Of a DNA stretch of 64,000 nt, positions 35,058 to 45,250 are shown one piece after another. Position 1 is the first letter of the stretch. Each line of letters opens with the position of its first letter. The DNA is from Rugalucina vietnamica (taxonomy: Eukaryota; Mollusca; Bivalvia; Lucinida; Lucinidae), in NCBI GenBank assembly GCA_964017185.1, contig OZ024875.1, positions 63,173,043 to 63,237,042 of the forward strand, given 5' to 3'. The translations under genes were made by a program, and so were the position numbers. The notes beneath the pieces are model-generated. The model saw only the letters and a list, made by a program, of their open reading frames with translations. It did not search any database and was not told where the DNA came from.

Positions 35058-35710
35058 TTGTCTTTGTGTGTACTTGTATTGGTATGTTGTCGGTAAATAG
35101 CTATTCATAGCTGATGTTATATGTTACGTTATCCTTCTTTATATAAATTTTGACTGTAAGACAGCTCTGAGACACTCAAAAGAATTTACATACCGTATTC
35201 ATTCTAGTTAGCGCACATGCTCCAATAAGTGCACACCCTGGTCGTTTCTGAAAAAACATTAGCATAAGTGCACACAGCTTGACTAGCCTATTGGTATTTT
35301 ACACTAATTTTGTACATTCATACCATATTTGCCGCTTTAAAACTTAAAACCTCGGATGATCAATCAATATTTTGCAAAGCTTAAATGGCATCATCATTGA
35401 TATCTTTTGACATCTTTTGTTATGATGAATTGATCATTCGTGCGTATTGTGCACTTATTAGAATGATATTTTGTTACCTTCATTTTCAGTAAGTGTGAAA
35501 ATTTAAGTGCACAGTGCACTATAGAACAAATATGGTAAATTAAAACAGCAATAATGCTAATGCAAGGTTCACACAGGCTTGAAAATTACATTTTCTTGAA
35601 AATGAAGAACAGTGTGTAGGGCTATGTTATCTTACAGAAATCATGGGTGTCCTATTCTTTGTTATCTTGATATTTTTAAAGGCTACATAAAAATGTTCAA
35701 AGAATATCAA

Positions 35711-36095
35711 GGCGACCTCCTTGGCGGAGTGGTATAGAGTACTGGCCTTGAGGTTATAAAACTTTTTTCATGCTCAGCTCTGCTGAGACTAAAATTTATC
35801 CTGAGCAGGATAAATTACAGGTTTTGGAATTCTAAACCATCAATTTCAATATATTTGGGCTATTTCAGTATTTATGAGGAACTGAAATTTCAAGCTCAGC
35901 TGAGTTGAGCATGAAAAAAGTTTTATAGCCTCGGGACCTGATTTCATTACTGCGCTTATAATCGTTTGATCATCTCACTGCTAGGTCTGGTCTGGGTTTG
36001 GGGAACATGTACCCAAGCTCTGTTTTCTGTTGTGTCAGGTGGTCTAGTATGAGCTGAAATAATCGTGAAAGGGATTTAAACTATATAAAAAAAGG
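35711..36095 (+). mobile_element. S1 SINE, copy 3, split by H2
   Basis: GGCGACCTCCTTGGCGGAGT begins it; after the H2 insertion it continues with TTTGATCATCTCACTGCTAG and the AGCTGAAATAATCGTGAAAG tail. Confidence 0.7.
35750..35933. mobile_element. H2 palindromic MITE, inserted in an S1 SINE
   Basis: Ends GAGGTTATAAAACTTTTTTC and GTTTTATAGCCTC are inverted repeats of each other. TCATGCTCAGCT and AGTTGAGCATGA continue the arms. The SINE sequence continues on both sides. Confidence 0.8.
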
Positions 36096-36220
36096 GGAAA
36101 AACTAAGGGATTTTGAAGATTTCATGTTTTGGTGTAACAGAAGAATGTAAAATCATGAACACTTACGCTTGATTGGATCTTATTAAGGCTTTTAGAAGCT
36201 GTCATTATTATAAGAAAATA

Positions 36221-36411
36221 TGAGCCGCCACATAAGAAAACCAAAAACATGCATAGGCGAAAACAAACACATATCAGCATCTTTATTTTTTGCTATACAG
36301 TTAACACAATCCTTCTTCTTAAATCCGAAATTTCGAGCTTCTAGCCTGCCTCTGTGACTGTACAGGTCAGTTTGTGTTAGACCGGGTTGGAGATCTGAAT
36401 TGTTGGTTTTC
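36221..36411 (-). mobile_element. H1 hairpin MITE, copy 11 (truncated)
   Basis: Reversed copy without core and with its right end cut off, where the H5 repeat begins directly after GTTGGTTTTC. Confidence 0.78.
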
Positions 36412-36826
36412 TTTCACACCAGATAGAGAAATCCTACGTTTTACCCCATGTGAGAAATTCTTATCTCACCCTCGTTATCTCACCCCGGTCGCACCCTGCG
36501 TTCGAGTGTTCTTCTTTAACATTGGTTGTATAGGACGTCACGTAATTTTGTCGCTAAGTGCACACGTCACGATGACGTCAAAACGTCTTAATTCAAAATG
36601 GCGGACGCCGCGATTGTAGCATTTTTCTAGGTAAATAGTATAAAAATCAAGCTTCGCCGCATTACGACGTGCAAGAAAAAGAATCCATCATTCGTGTAAG
36701 GTATGGATAGACAAATCTGTCCCTCGGGTCACAGTTTGGCATCACGAGGCTCGCCGAGTGATGCCAAAATGTGACATTCAGGACAGATTTGTCTATCCAT
36801 ACCTTACACTCATGTAAGATTCTTAT
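36412..36826 (+). repeat. H5 repeat, copy 2
   Basis: Direct-orientation copy of the 28884 repeat, about 90% identical by eye, including the long hairpin (36698-36813). It ends 37 bp before exon 12. Confidence 0.82.
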
Positions 36827-36863
36827 ATTCTCATGGCCATCGGCTCTTTTCTTTGTCTGATAG

Positions 36864-37862
36864 GTTACAACAAGAATATTCACAAGAACACTGGGTTTGC
36901 TCTGATGTGGCAACAATACTACGGCATGTTCGTAAAGAAAATGATCCATTCCTGGCGTAACAAGGTCATCTCCGTCGTACAACTCGTACTGCCAATACTC
37001 TTCACGATGATGGCTCTAGCGGTTGAGACAGCGATCCCCAGCGTTGGAGATGAGCCCGAGTTGTTACTGGACTACCAGGCTTTCAGTGGATTCACGGTAC
37101 CCTACAGCGACGGCACGGTAGCGAATATGGCTAATACAGCGCTCGCCGACACATACAAGAATCAGTTCAGTGATGTTGAAAAGGTTGACCGGGGAACTTT
37201 TACTACTATGGATGATTACTTCTTACAAAAGAAGAAGGATATTGGAGAGTCAACATTCAATAGCAAAATAATCGTGTCTGGAGATTTCGAATACGCAACG
37301 CCAAGCAGCCTAACTGCTCATTTCAACGATCAGCCATATCACGGAATAGCCATCTCCCTGCATTACTTGATGAATGGTATGCTGCGGTACTTCACGAACG
37401 ATGCCTATAACATACAGACCTACAACCATCCTTTTCCAAAGCGACTGAATGACAACACCAGGGCCGTGTTTTTCTCTACCAACGGTACAGGCTTCACCAT
37501 AGCGATCAGCGTTCTGTTTGGAATGGCTTTCATGGTGACTAGCTTCATCATCTTTCTGATCAAGGAGCGGTCTGTCGGAGCCAAGCACCTGCAGGTCGTC
37601 AGCGGCGTGGGTCCTGGAGCGTTCTGGCTGTCGACATTCACCTGGGATATTATCAACTACACCATACCCGTGCTCTGCATCCTGGTGGTGTTCGCAGCCT
37701 TCAATACTGAGGCCTACGTGTCGGATGGTCGACTGGGGATCGTATTCCTGATATTTATGACATACGGCTGGGCTGTACTGCCTTTTGTGTATCTCTTACA
37801 TTTCCTGTTCAAAGTCCCAGCAACAGGCATGGTGGTGGTCTCCATGATTAACTTGGGCTCAG
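36864..37862 (+). CDS. ABCA3-like: ABCA exon 12: TMD2 first helix, extracellular loop, helices
   Basis: This 999-nt exon begins YNKNIHKNTGFALMWQQYYG and MFVKKMIHSWRNK, the standard entry to TMD2 in ABCA proteins. A first helix (ISVVQLVLPILFTMMALAV) is followed by a loop of about 190 residues (ECD2) with NGT sequons. Then come several helices (FTIAISVLFGMAFMVTSFII; WDIINYTIPVLCILVVFAAF; IVFLIFMTYGWAVLPFVYLL). The motif IKERSVGAKHLQVVSGVGP is the ABCA coupling-helix region. Phase 1 in and out; acceptor TGATAG, donor TCAG/GTAAGT. Confidence 0.96.
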
Positions 37863-38664
37863 GTAAGTTTGGTTAACGATAGTAATCGTAAATTTTCCAA
37901 CCCAGGACCCAGTTGTTCAAAGCATCGTTAGCTTAACGATATCGTTAAGACAGAGATTTTATAAGCAAATATCAGCTGCATTAACAAATACACTGTTATT
38001 TTTTGTTGAAAAAATGTGAGAATCCTTTGCAGTGCAAAGGATTCTCACATTTTTTCAACAATAAATAACTGTATTTGTAATACATGTGTTAATGTTTGAA
38101 ATTTTAATGAAATGTTAACTAACGACGTTGTTAGTTTTGAACAACTGGGCCCAGGGCTTTTTCTCACATTTTGGGGAAATTGTTGGTACTGATGACATTG
38201 GGGAAAAAAGGCCCAATATTTCATTTAATTTGGGGAAAAATAGCATGATTTTTAGCCAAATTTGAAAATGCTGTTTTACCCCAAATTTGAAAATTTTATG
38301 TTTTCAATTGGGATTTTCCTGCTGATTGGGAATTTTTCATGCTAATTGGGATTTTTTTTAGCGAAATGGAAAAAAAATGTACCAGAAACCAGACAGTTTT
38401 TGGATACTGTAACCTATTAGAATGTAGTATAAACTTTACTGATATGCAGTCTATTATATACATCTATACATAATACCTCTAGTTTTCAATATCAAAACTA
38501 TGTCACAAGACTTTGTATGGCAGATTTAAGCATTACATGGCAGATATAGATTTCACTGTGTACTTAATTAGATGAACTATGTCATATATTTTGTTTGAAA
38601 TTTCTTCTATTTGTAATGTTTTAAAGTTTTTGAAAAGGCAAATATGCTGTTTATGTATTGATAG
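37863..38664 (+). other. Intron 12
   Basis: An H4 hairpin element (37903-38157) occupies the first third. The stretch 38158-38400 repeats a TTGGGGAAA/GGGATTTTT pattern imperfectly. The remainder is AT-rich with nothing recognised. Confidence 0.6.
37903..38157. mobile_element. H4 hairpin element, copy 1
   Basis: CCCAGTTGTTCAAAGC and TTTTGAACAACTGGGCCC are inverted ends. In the middle, TTGTTGAAAAAATGTGAGAA with its following TCCTTTGCA pairs perfectly with the inverted copy. Confidence 0.82.
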
Positions 38665-38898
38665 GTCTGGTGTTCCTCCTTGCCACCTACACCCTGAGTA
38701 TACCCCAACTGGGAACCGAGGACATTGGTATAGCCCTAGAGTGGGTGTTCCTCATCCTGATGCCTAACTTTGACCTGGGCTCGGCCCTCATGGACATGTA
38801 TACCAACTCAGGGTTCAAGGACACATGTGAAGGTTACAACTACAATGTTATTTGTGCAAACCTGCGGGGGAATGCTACTAATGGATGTTGTTTCCCAG
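38665..38898 (+). CDS. ABCA3-like: ABCA exon 13: TMD2 helices
   Basis: The exon reads GLVFLLATYTLSIPQLGTED, then WVFLILMPNFDLGSALMDMY, the ABCA FxLMPxFxLGxGL-type motif in the last part of TMD2. It ends with a Cys-rich luminal loop containing a GNAT sequon and GCCFPG. Phase 1 in and out; donor CCAG/GTAACT. Confidence 0.93.
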
Positions 38899-39274
38899 GT
38901 AACTCACATAAATTGCTACAAACATGCATTTTTGTCCAATTTGGGACTGGTCTTTTAGTCTGGTCAGATTCTGATAGGCCTTTGTCAAATTATATCATTT
39001 GCCTAGATGTTTTCAATTTGACACCAAGTGCCAGATGTGGAGACAGAAAAAAAATGTCTATGCTAATTACCAACAGGGTCTCTGACAATTTTAACTACAC
39101 ATGAGTGATACATGTACTTGGAAAACTACTAATTAGCTCAAGCCTCAACATTTATTTCTTTTCCATACATTTGACAGGGTCAAGACTTAAGAGTGGTAAA
39201 CTAGAGATTTTACTCTTCCGAAAAATTTATTGAAAACAACAACATAAACAACAACTTCCATGCTTGTTTTACAG
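38899..39274 (+). other. Intron 13, nothing recognised
   Basis: 376 bp with no repeat or RNA that I can identify. Confidence 0.6.
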
Positions 39275-39600
39275 ACAGATGTGGGGGTACTTGTTTCACC
39301 TTCTATGACAACTTTCTGAACTGGGAGAAGCCTGGTGTAGGCCGACAAGTCACTTTCATGGCTCTGCAAGGATTTGTCTACTTCATTCTTGTCCTACTCG
39401 CCGAAGCCGGAATCTTTACAAGAATATGGTCCAATGTTTCCACACGACCAGCTCGCGTTGGTTCTGAGGCTGATATCCGACTGTCCCGCCAGAGTTCTGT
39501 TTTTGGGCACGCTGAGGACAGTGATGTATTGGCAGAAAAGAACAGGATACAAGACACGCCGCTGGATACTCTCATGCAGACAGATTCTATTATACTGAAG
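39275..39600 (+). CDS. ABCA3-like: ABCA exon 14: last TMD2 helix and approach to NBD2
   Basis: The exon begins DRCGGTCFTFYDNFLNWEKP and GVGRQVTFMALQGFVYF. NxxxWxxPGVGR before the last helix is a conserved ABCA pattern. The helix FVYFILVLLAEAGIFTRIW is followed by a cytosolic segment (SRQSSVFGHAEDSDVLAEKN) leading to NBD2. Phase 1 in, 0 out; acceptor TTACAG, donor AAG/GTAGGT. Confidence 0.94.
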
Positions 39601-39649
39601 GTAGGTACACCACAAACTTTTTTTCAAGGCAGTTAACTGACTGATGTAA

Positions 39650-40105
39650 GACTATTGTGTCCTATAGGCATAGGCAAACAGTATTGCCCCATATGTGACG
39701 TGGCAAAACCTGGCGTCCCATTCTGGGGCTATTCTGCTTGCTTACAGGAATTTCATAAAAAATCAAGCAATTTTGAAATCAATCCTGATGTCCCTAAAAA
39801 TGAATGTGGACTCAAAATTTGAGCCGCCTGGTGGGAAAACCAACAATGTGGTTTCCGAACAGGTCCGACACAAACCGGCATGTTCAAGCACAGAAAAGAG
39901 CTAGAAGCTTGAAATTTCGGATTTAAGTAGAAGAGGAATTGTACTATCCGAGTAGCGAAAACAAAGGCGCTGATCAGCTTCGCGGTTACCGCGAAGCTGA
40001 TCTGCTTCTTTGTTTTCGCCTATGCAGATTGTTGGTTTTCCCACGTGGTGGCTCAAATGATAATAGTTGGCAAGTCCATTTCAAATTTTGTCACAAATGG
40101 GTTGA
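39650..40105 (+). repeat. H3 hairpin repeat, copy 3 (split by H1)
   Basis: Left part to 39819, right part from 40056; the H1 copy 12 lies between. Confidence 0.75.
39820..40055 (+). mobile_element. H1 hairpin MITE, copy 12
   Basis: A-type copy inserted inside an H3 repeat, which continues on both sides. Confidence 0.9.
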
Positions 40106-40125
40106 ATGAGGGTAAATATTTGTCA

Positions 40126-40378
40126 GCGGCCCCTGTGGCCGAGCGGTTAAGAGCGCTGTTTCTTAATCACTGGATCATCTCACCGCTGTGTCTGGTGTGG
40201 GTTCGAGCTTAGCTCTGGCCACATGCGAGACAAGCCAAGTTCTGCTTGCGGGTGTGCAAGGTGGTTTTTCTCTGGGTTCTCCTGTTTTCACACACCTACT
40301 GATTGGCCGGTCTCATAAGAGCTGAAATAATCTTGAAAGGGATGTAAAACTGAATTAAACAAAAATAAAAAAAATAAT
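40126..40378 (+). mobile_element. S1 SINE, copy 2
   Basis: TGGCCGAGCGGTTAAGAGCG and GGTTCGAGCT are the internal promoter boxes; the tail and AAACAAAAATAAA end match copy 1. It ends 23 bp before exon 15. Confidence 0.78.
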
Positions 40379-40401
40379 TATTTGTCCTTTACTTTCTTCA
40401 G

Positions 40402-40605
40402 AATGTCGAGAAATATTATGGTCAAGGAGGATTTCATGCTGTCAAGAACCTCAGTCTTGGCATAGCATCTGAAGAATGTTTTGGCCTTCTTGGTCAGAAT
40501 GGTGCGGGCAAGACCACAACATTTAAGATGTTGACGGGTGATGAGATTTTATCATCAGGAAGTGCCTATCTTGACAAGTATTCAGTAAAGAAGGATATCA
40601 AGAAG
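40402..40605 (+). CDS. ABCA3-like: ABCA exon 15: NBD2 Walker A
   Basis: The exon reads [20 protein letters not shown] and continues to [29 protein letters not shown] is an intact Walker A for the second ATP site. 68 codons, phase 0 in and out. Acceptor CTTCAG lies just after an S1 SINE; donor AAG/GTAAGC. Confidence 0.97.
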
Positions 40606-40689
40606 GTAAGCTTTAGTACTTTTGATGTTCTTCGCAAATGAGCATAAACTTTCAGCTTCATTTGTGGGGAGGGCTTATACTTAGGTGTA

Positions 40690-40822
40690 GATTGTCAGCC
40701 TCTGAATAAAGGTCCTTAATTCGAACTTCACTGGTGCTGGAAACCCAGGAAGCGGTGGCACTGTCCTAACATGCCTAAAAAAATGTAGACTGGGATGTTA
40801 AACCTCAATACAAATAATCAAA
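40690..40822 (+). mobile_element. S2 SINE, partial
   Basis: 3' part with AACCCAGGAAGCGGTGGC and GACTGGGATGTTAAACCTCA tail. Confidence 0.65.
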
Positions 40823-40862
40823 TATTTTGCAAAAAATGTCAATTTCCATTTTCCACCCACAG

Positions 40863-41050
40863 GTACAGCAAAACCTCGGCTACTGTCCTCAGTTTGACGC
40901 TCTGATTGACCAGATGACTGGGGAGGAGACCCTATACATGTACGCCAGGCTGCGAGGGATAGAGAATTCCCAGATACCTAACGTTGTGGATAGTCTGATT
41001 GAAACATTGATGTTGAAGAAACATGCTGAAAAGCAGGCTGGCGTTTACAG
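40863..41050 (+). CDS. ABCA3-like: ABCA exon 16: NBD2 Q-loop
   Basis: The exon reads VQQNLGYCPQFDALIDQMTG and EETLYMYARLRGI. GYCPQFDAL is the NBD2 Q-loop shared by ABCA proteins. It ends in HAEKQAGVY with phase 2, so the next exon supplies the signature motif. Donor ACAG/GTAACT. Confidence 0.96.
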
Positions 41051-41902
41051 GTAACTAGTTTACAGAATTTTAGATAAGCAATGATGAGGTTTAGTTTGGC
41101 AGTATGGTTACAGTTCATGTGTTAAATGTATAGAGGAAACAAAACTTTAAAACACCAAAAAATCCCTGCAGTCATTAGTAACTGATTCAAAAAAATTGAT
41201 TTTATGATAGATTGATAGATTTGTGCTTTCTTAGGATGAGGTAAACTAGGAATCGGTAAAACCGCTGATAATAGCCTGAACTATTTTCCTCTGTGTGTTT
41301 TACATGAGCTAAGGTAGTGTGAATTTTCAAGAATAGTGAGGTAAAACATATGAGCCACATCATGAGAAAACCAACATTTTGCATATGCGAAAACAAAGAC
41401 ACAGATCAGCTTATCAGCTTTGCGATTTCCGCGAAGCTGATCAGCACCTTTGTTTTCACTACACAGATAGTACAGTTCCTCTACTTTGTAAATCCAAAAT
41501 TTCCAGACTCTAGCTGTCCTCTGTGGCTGTATAGCTTGGTTTGTGTCGGACCTGGTCAGAAACCACATTGTTGGTTTTCTCATGACGCAGATCATATCAT
41601 ATGGAAGGCACAGGAAGTGCCATTTAAAAAAGAACAACACAGTACCTAATATACTAAGTAACATCAAAAAGATCAAGATAAAACCCTTCTGATAATAAAT
41701 TTTTGGGTAATTATTTATTTTTAGCTGAAAAAATGGTTCTAACTCACACTTGGAAAGTTAAACATCAGCTTTTGTATTTGAATGATAGACGGAAACCACT
41801 TTTCTATATTGAGCCTCTTGAGTTTCTAGCCTCTAACAGTTTTCTTTTTATGGATCATTGTATTCTGCTGATGGACTGGTGACACTAACATTGTATTTCC
41901 AG
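41051..41902 (+). other. Intron 16, with H1 MITE
   Basis: The H1 copy at 41351-41594 is the only element recognised. Confidence 0.6.
41351..41594 (-). mobile_element. H1 hairpin MITE, copy 13
   Basis: Reversed copy, A-type core with CAGCTTAT duplicated in the left arm. Confidence 0.85.
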
Positions 41903-42073
41903 TGGTGGTAACAAAAGAAAGCTATCCACAGCGGTATCACTGATAGGTGACCCACCATTTATATTTCTGGACGAGCCCACCACTGGCATGGACCCCGGGG
42001 CTAGACGCCAGCTCTGGAATGTCCTGTCCCAGGTCCGAGCCAGCGGGAGAACACTGATTCTTACGTCACACAG
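41903..42073 (+). CDS. ABCA3-like: ABCA exon 17: NBD2 signature, Walker B, H-loop
   Basis: The exon completes [20 protein letters not shown] (signature SGGNKRKLS), then [20 protein letters not shown] (Walker B and D-loop) and RTLILTSHS with the switch histidine. All catalytic residues are present. Phase 2 in and out; acceptor TTCCAG, donor ACAG/GTAGGT. Confidence 0.97.
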
Positions 42074-42126
42074 GTAGGTGCCTCAGGGGTGAGAAAAGAT
42101 TGGAGTCACTTGGTAATATTTGTAGA

Positions 42127-42363
42127 TGAGCCTGTGCGTGAGAAAACCAACAATTTGGGATTCTGACCAGGTCCGACACAAACCGGCCTATAAAGTCACA
42201 GAAGCAGCCTAGAGACCTAAACTTTTGGATTTAAGAGGAAGAAGGATTGTACTATCCGTGTAGCGAAAACAAAGGCGCTGATCAGCTTCGCGGTTACCGC
42301 GAAGCTGATCTGCGGCTTTGTTTTCGCCTATGCAAATTGTTGGTTTTCTCATGCACAGGCTCA
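42127..42363 (+). mobile_element. H1 hairpin MITE, copy 14
   Basis: Complete copy, A-type core, 53 bp after exon 17. Confidence 0.87.
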
Positions 42364-42637
42364 GATGTTAAATTTGCAAAACTACTAAGAAATGCCTCTT
42401 GATTGATGCCATCCCTTTGATTGAGGTGTTGAAATAAATATAAAAAAAGATTGGCAATGATTAGGAAATGGCACAATCAGAAAGAAAATTAAGAATTTTT
42501 ATGTAAATTTGTTTATCTAATCTTTGAACTAAATAATGAGAAAAGCTGTCATTTGGAATTCCAACAAGATAGGGGGACAAGACTGTTTTTGGATTGTGGT
42601 TGCCTATATTTAGTGAAAAAGAAAGAATGTTTATTTG

Positions 42638-42741
42638 GTCTCAATAGCACAGTGGTTAGAGGGTCTGCTTCAGGCCGGGGCTTCAGGCCCTGGGTTTATG
42701 ACTTGACAAGGCCCTCCAAAGGCCTAAAAAATGTAAATTAA
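42638..42741 (+). mobile_element. S3-like SINE fragment
   Basis: AATAGCACAGTGGTTAGAGG and CCCTGGGTTTATGACTTG resemble the A and B boxes only. Confidence 0.5.
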
Positions 42742-42783
42742 TTGTGAGTAACAGCATCATGAAGGTTTATGTTGTATTTACAG

Positions 42784-43216
42784 TATGGAGGAGTGTGATG
42801 CTCTATGTACCAAAATAGTCATTATGGTAAACGGTCACCTCGTTTGCCTTGGTAGCCCCCAACACCTGAAGAGCAAGTTCGGCCACGGCTACACGCTGTT
42901 CTGTCGCATGGCCCTAAACGGGGCCGGAGTCGTAGCCAGCAGCGAGAAATTGACCAACTACATCACATCAACGTTCCCTAACACGACGGTGTTCGAGAGC
43001 AGCGAGGGGTACGTAGATTACCAAATACCAGACGACAACGCCAAGTTGGGACAAGTCTTTGGAGTGATGGAGAGAGCGAAGGAAGAATATGAAGTGGAAG
43101 ATTATTCTGTGCATCAAACAACATTAGAACAAATTTTCCTGACATTTACACAAAATCAAGTACCACCGAAAGAAAAGAAGAAGAGAACATGCTGCTTTTG
43201 CTGTAAGCTAGACTAG
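42784..43216 (+). CDS. ABCA3-like: ABCA exon 18: end of NBD2 and C-terminus
   Basis: The last coding exon reads [20 protein letters not shown] and [19 protein letters not shown], the conserved end of an ABCA NBD2. A regulatory region follows with [20 protein letters not shown] and [11 protein letters not shown]. The terminus is lysine-rich and then cysteine-rich ([13 protein letters not shown]) before TAG. Phase 2 in; acceptor TTACAG. The ATG at 42785 is internal. Confidence 0.96.
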
Positions 43217-43333
43217 TAAAAGACTCGAGTAAAAAAATCAGAATACAAGTTTAAAGTCGACTAGTAGTTATGACAGAATAGCAAATAGTGCTGAGCCTAG
43301 TCAGATGACCTCTCATAGAACAGTTTAATATTA

Positions 43334-43569
43334 GAGCCGCGATGTGAGAAAACCGGTCTTCTGGGTTTCCAACCAGGTCCGACACAAACTGGTTTGTACA
43401 GTCAAAGAAAAGAGCTAGAATCTTGAAATTTTGGATATAAGGAGGGGAGGAATTGCACTATCCGTATAGCAAAAGCAAAGGCGCTAATCAGCTGTGCATT
43501 TACTGCACAGCTGATCTGCGTCTTTGTTTTGGCATAGGCAAAAATCCGGTTTTCTTATGACGCGGCTCA
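43334..43569 (+). mobile_element. H1 hairpin MITE, copy 15
   Basis: Complete B-type copy 118 bp after the ABCA stop codon, so probably in its 3' UTR. Confidence 0.87.
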
Positions 43570-43785
43570 TTTGGTTCTAAAATCAAGTGTTTTTGGCTTT
43601 GACCTATTTGTCCAAAAATAATTTACGATGTATTGAAGCAGAATTGGTGAAGGAAATTATCTAGATCATTTTATGACCTTCTATAGATAGTTGTAAGATA
43701 CAAGTTTTCTTTTAAAGCTGGTCTTTAAAAGCACAGAATACTCAATTGACCATCAGGAAAACATATCCGTGTAATGTATACCCCC

Positions 43786-43920
43786 CTGAACCCCACTTTT
43801 ATATAGCAAAACTGGGGTATGCAGGGGTATACCTATTTTACTTATTTTTGCTCCAAAACATAGATTGTGGGTACACGTTAGAACCGCCTCCCCGAGATAA
43901 ATAAGAAAAATATATCGCAA
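43786..43920. repeat. GGTATACCCC-type repeat, copy 3
   Basis: GGGGTATACCTATTTTACTT and TGTGGGTACACGTTAGAACC match the 2.2-kb copies. Confidence 0.6.
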
Positions 43921-44144
43921 AAATAAGAAAAATATCACAGATTTTCCAAGAAAATTTTCAATTTTTACAAATGAAAAAAATCTCTGTATATTGCATGGGC
44001 GTGTTTTCGTAATGACGATGTCTATGGGTCTGTAAAATCAAAGTTCTCACAGAATGTTTTATCTACCAAATTTTCTGTATCACTTTCAGCATTATTTAAT
44101 ATGCATCTAGTCTAACCAATTATGCGGGAAAAGGAGCTCTTTAA

Positions 44145-44380
44145 TGAGCCGCCTCATGGGAAAACCAACAATCTGCATAGGCGAAAACAAAGGTGCAGAT
44201 CAGCTTCGCAGTAACCGCGAAGCTGATCAGTGCCTTTGTTTTCGCTACTCGGATAGTACAATTCCTCTTCTACTTAACTCCAAAATTTCAAGCTTCTAGC
44301 CATCTTCTGTGCTTGTACAGGTCGGTTTGTGTCGGACCTGTTCGGAAACCACATTGTTGGTTTTCCCACGAGGCGGCTCA
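44145..44380 (-). mobile_element. H1 hairpin MITE, copy 16
   Basis: Reversed, complete, A-type. Confidence 0.9.
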
Positions 44381-44967
44381 TTTATGAGCAAATGCCGAAC
44401 ATAGGGACCAAAGATGTACAAGTTTCAGCCATACTTTTAAAGCTTTATGAAGTCTATACAAATTCCATTTAAATGTTTAAGAAATCCTGACTACATTTAA
44501 AGAACTCGGAAAAAGTGTCATGTGGAGAAATGTTTACAGTTGCAGTCTAACTGGTATGAAAAAAAAAGTATCGTATTTATTTTAATTAGCACACTGTATG
44601 CTTAATAACTGTTTGAAAATGTTTCAGTGTTTAGGAAATAAAGTATAGCCACTTATACTGAAAATCATGATTATAAACCTGTATTTAACAGGTAAATACA
44701 TACTTCATGCTTTTATTCTGACAAATGTACAAGCTTATTAGAAAGATTTTGGATAGTCAAAAAAGGTCGACTTTGGGCTTATTAGAGCTTGTGTGCTAAT
44801 TAGAATGAATATGTTATTTCTAAGTTGTAGCATGATAAAGGCCATGCTAGAGAGGCCACAGCATTCAATTTTATTGTTATTTTATAGTATTTCTTATTGC
44901 ATGACAAATCTTTTATATTGTTTTAAGCTTGATGTGATATTCCCTTCACTTACATATCATTACTGTG

Positions 44968-45203
44968 TGAGCCGCGACATGAGAAAACGGGTCTTCGGGA
45001 TGTCCAACCAGGTCTGACACAAACCAAGGTGTATAAGCACAGAAGATGACTAGAGGCTGGAAATTTTGGATTTAGACAGTAGAGGAATTGTACTATCAGT
45101 CTAGTGAAAACAAAGGGGCTGATCAGCTTCGCAGTTACTGCGAAGCTGATCTGTGCCTTTGTTTTCGCATAGGCAAAAATTCGGTTTTCTCATGATGTGG
45201 CAC
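44968..45203 (+). mobile_element. H1 hairpin MITE, copy 17
   Basis: B-type ends with a TTCGCAGTTACTGCGAA core, a mixture of both types. Confidence 0.85.
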
Positions 45204-45250
45204 GTAGCAAGTCAGGAGAAAACCTGTCTATTGAGTTTCATACCAGGCCC

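Larger units (their letters stand above)
30398..36863 (+). other. Intron 11 (6.5 kb), large repeat arrays
   Basis: The intron holds two element-borne tandem arrays (31788-33625 and 33703-35057), an S1 SINE split by an H2 MITE (35711-36095), a truncated H1 (36221-36411) and an H5 repeat (36412-36826) ending 37 bp before exon 12. I recognise nothing in 30400-31780 or 35060-35710. The 64-codon open frame at 30680-30874 has no family signal. Confidence 0.65.
39601..40401 (+). other. Intron 14, filled with mobile elements
   Basis: An H3 repeat (39650-40105) is split by an H1 MITE (39820-40055). An S1 SINE (40126-40378) follows and ends only 23 bp before the exon 15 acceptor. Almost no unique sequence remains. 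Confidence 0.75.
42074..42783 (+). other. Intron 17, H1 MITE and S3 SINE fragment
   Basis: The H1 copy at 42127-42363 and a tRNA-like S3 SINE fragment (42638-42741) are the only features. The SINE ends about 40 bp before exon 18. Confidence 0.6.
604..43216 (+). other. ABCA3-like: ABCA3-like transporter gene, 3' part (gene-level entry)
   Basis: This entry spans the visible part of a full-length ABC subfamily A transporter. Exons were joined by hand: 604-841, 11104-11280, 12391-12572, 17699-17830, 18082-18199, 24172-24326, 24884-25039, 25488-25698, 26243-26492, 28625-28814, 30099-30219 or 30274-30397, 36864-37862, 38665-38898, 39275-39600, 40402-40605, 40863-41050, 41903-42073, 42784-43216. 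Every internal intron is GT-AG and every phase matches. The sum with exon 11a is 4485 nt, an exact multiple of three ending in a stop. Order is end of TMD1, NBD1, linker, TMD2, NBD2, as known for ABCA proteins, which export or flip phospholipids and sterols at plasma or lysosome-related membranes. Roughly the first 250-350 residues of the usual 1700-1800 are missing because they lie upstream of the window. Subfamily A is certain; the ABCA3-like label rests on motif style and is less sure. Confidence 0.93.

Noticed and set aside
44637-44642. AATAAA as poly(A) signal of the first ABCA gene
   Set aside because: It lies 1.4 kb after the stop among repeats; no supporting downstream element, so the 3' end cannot be fixed.
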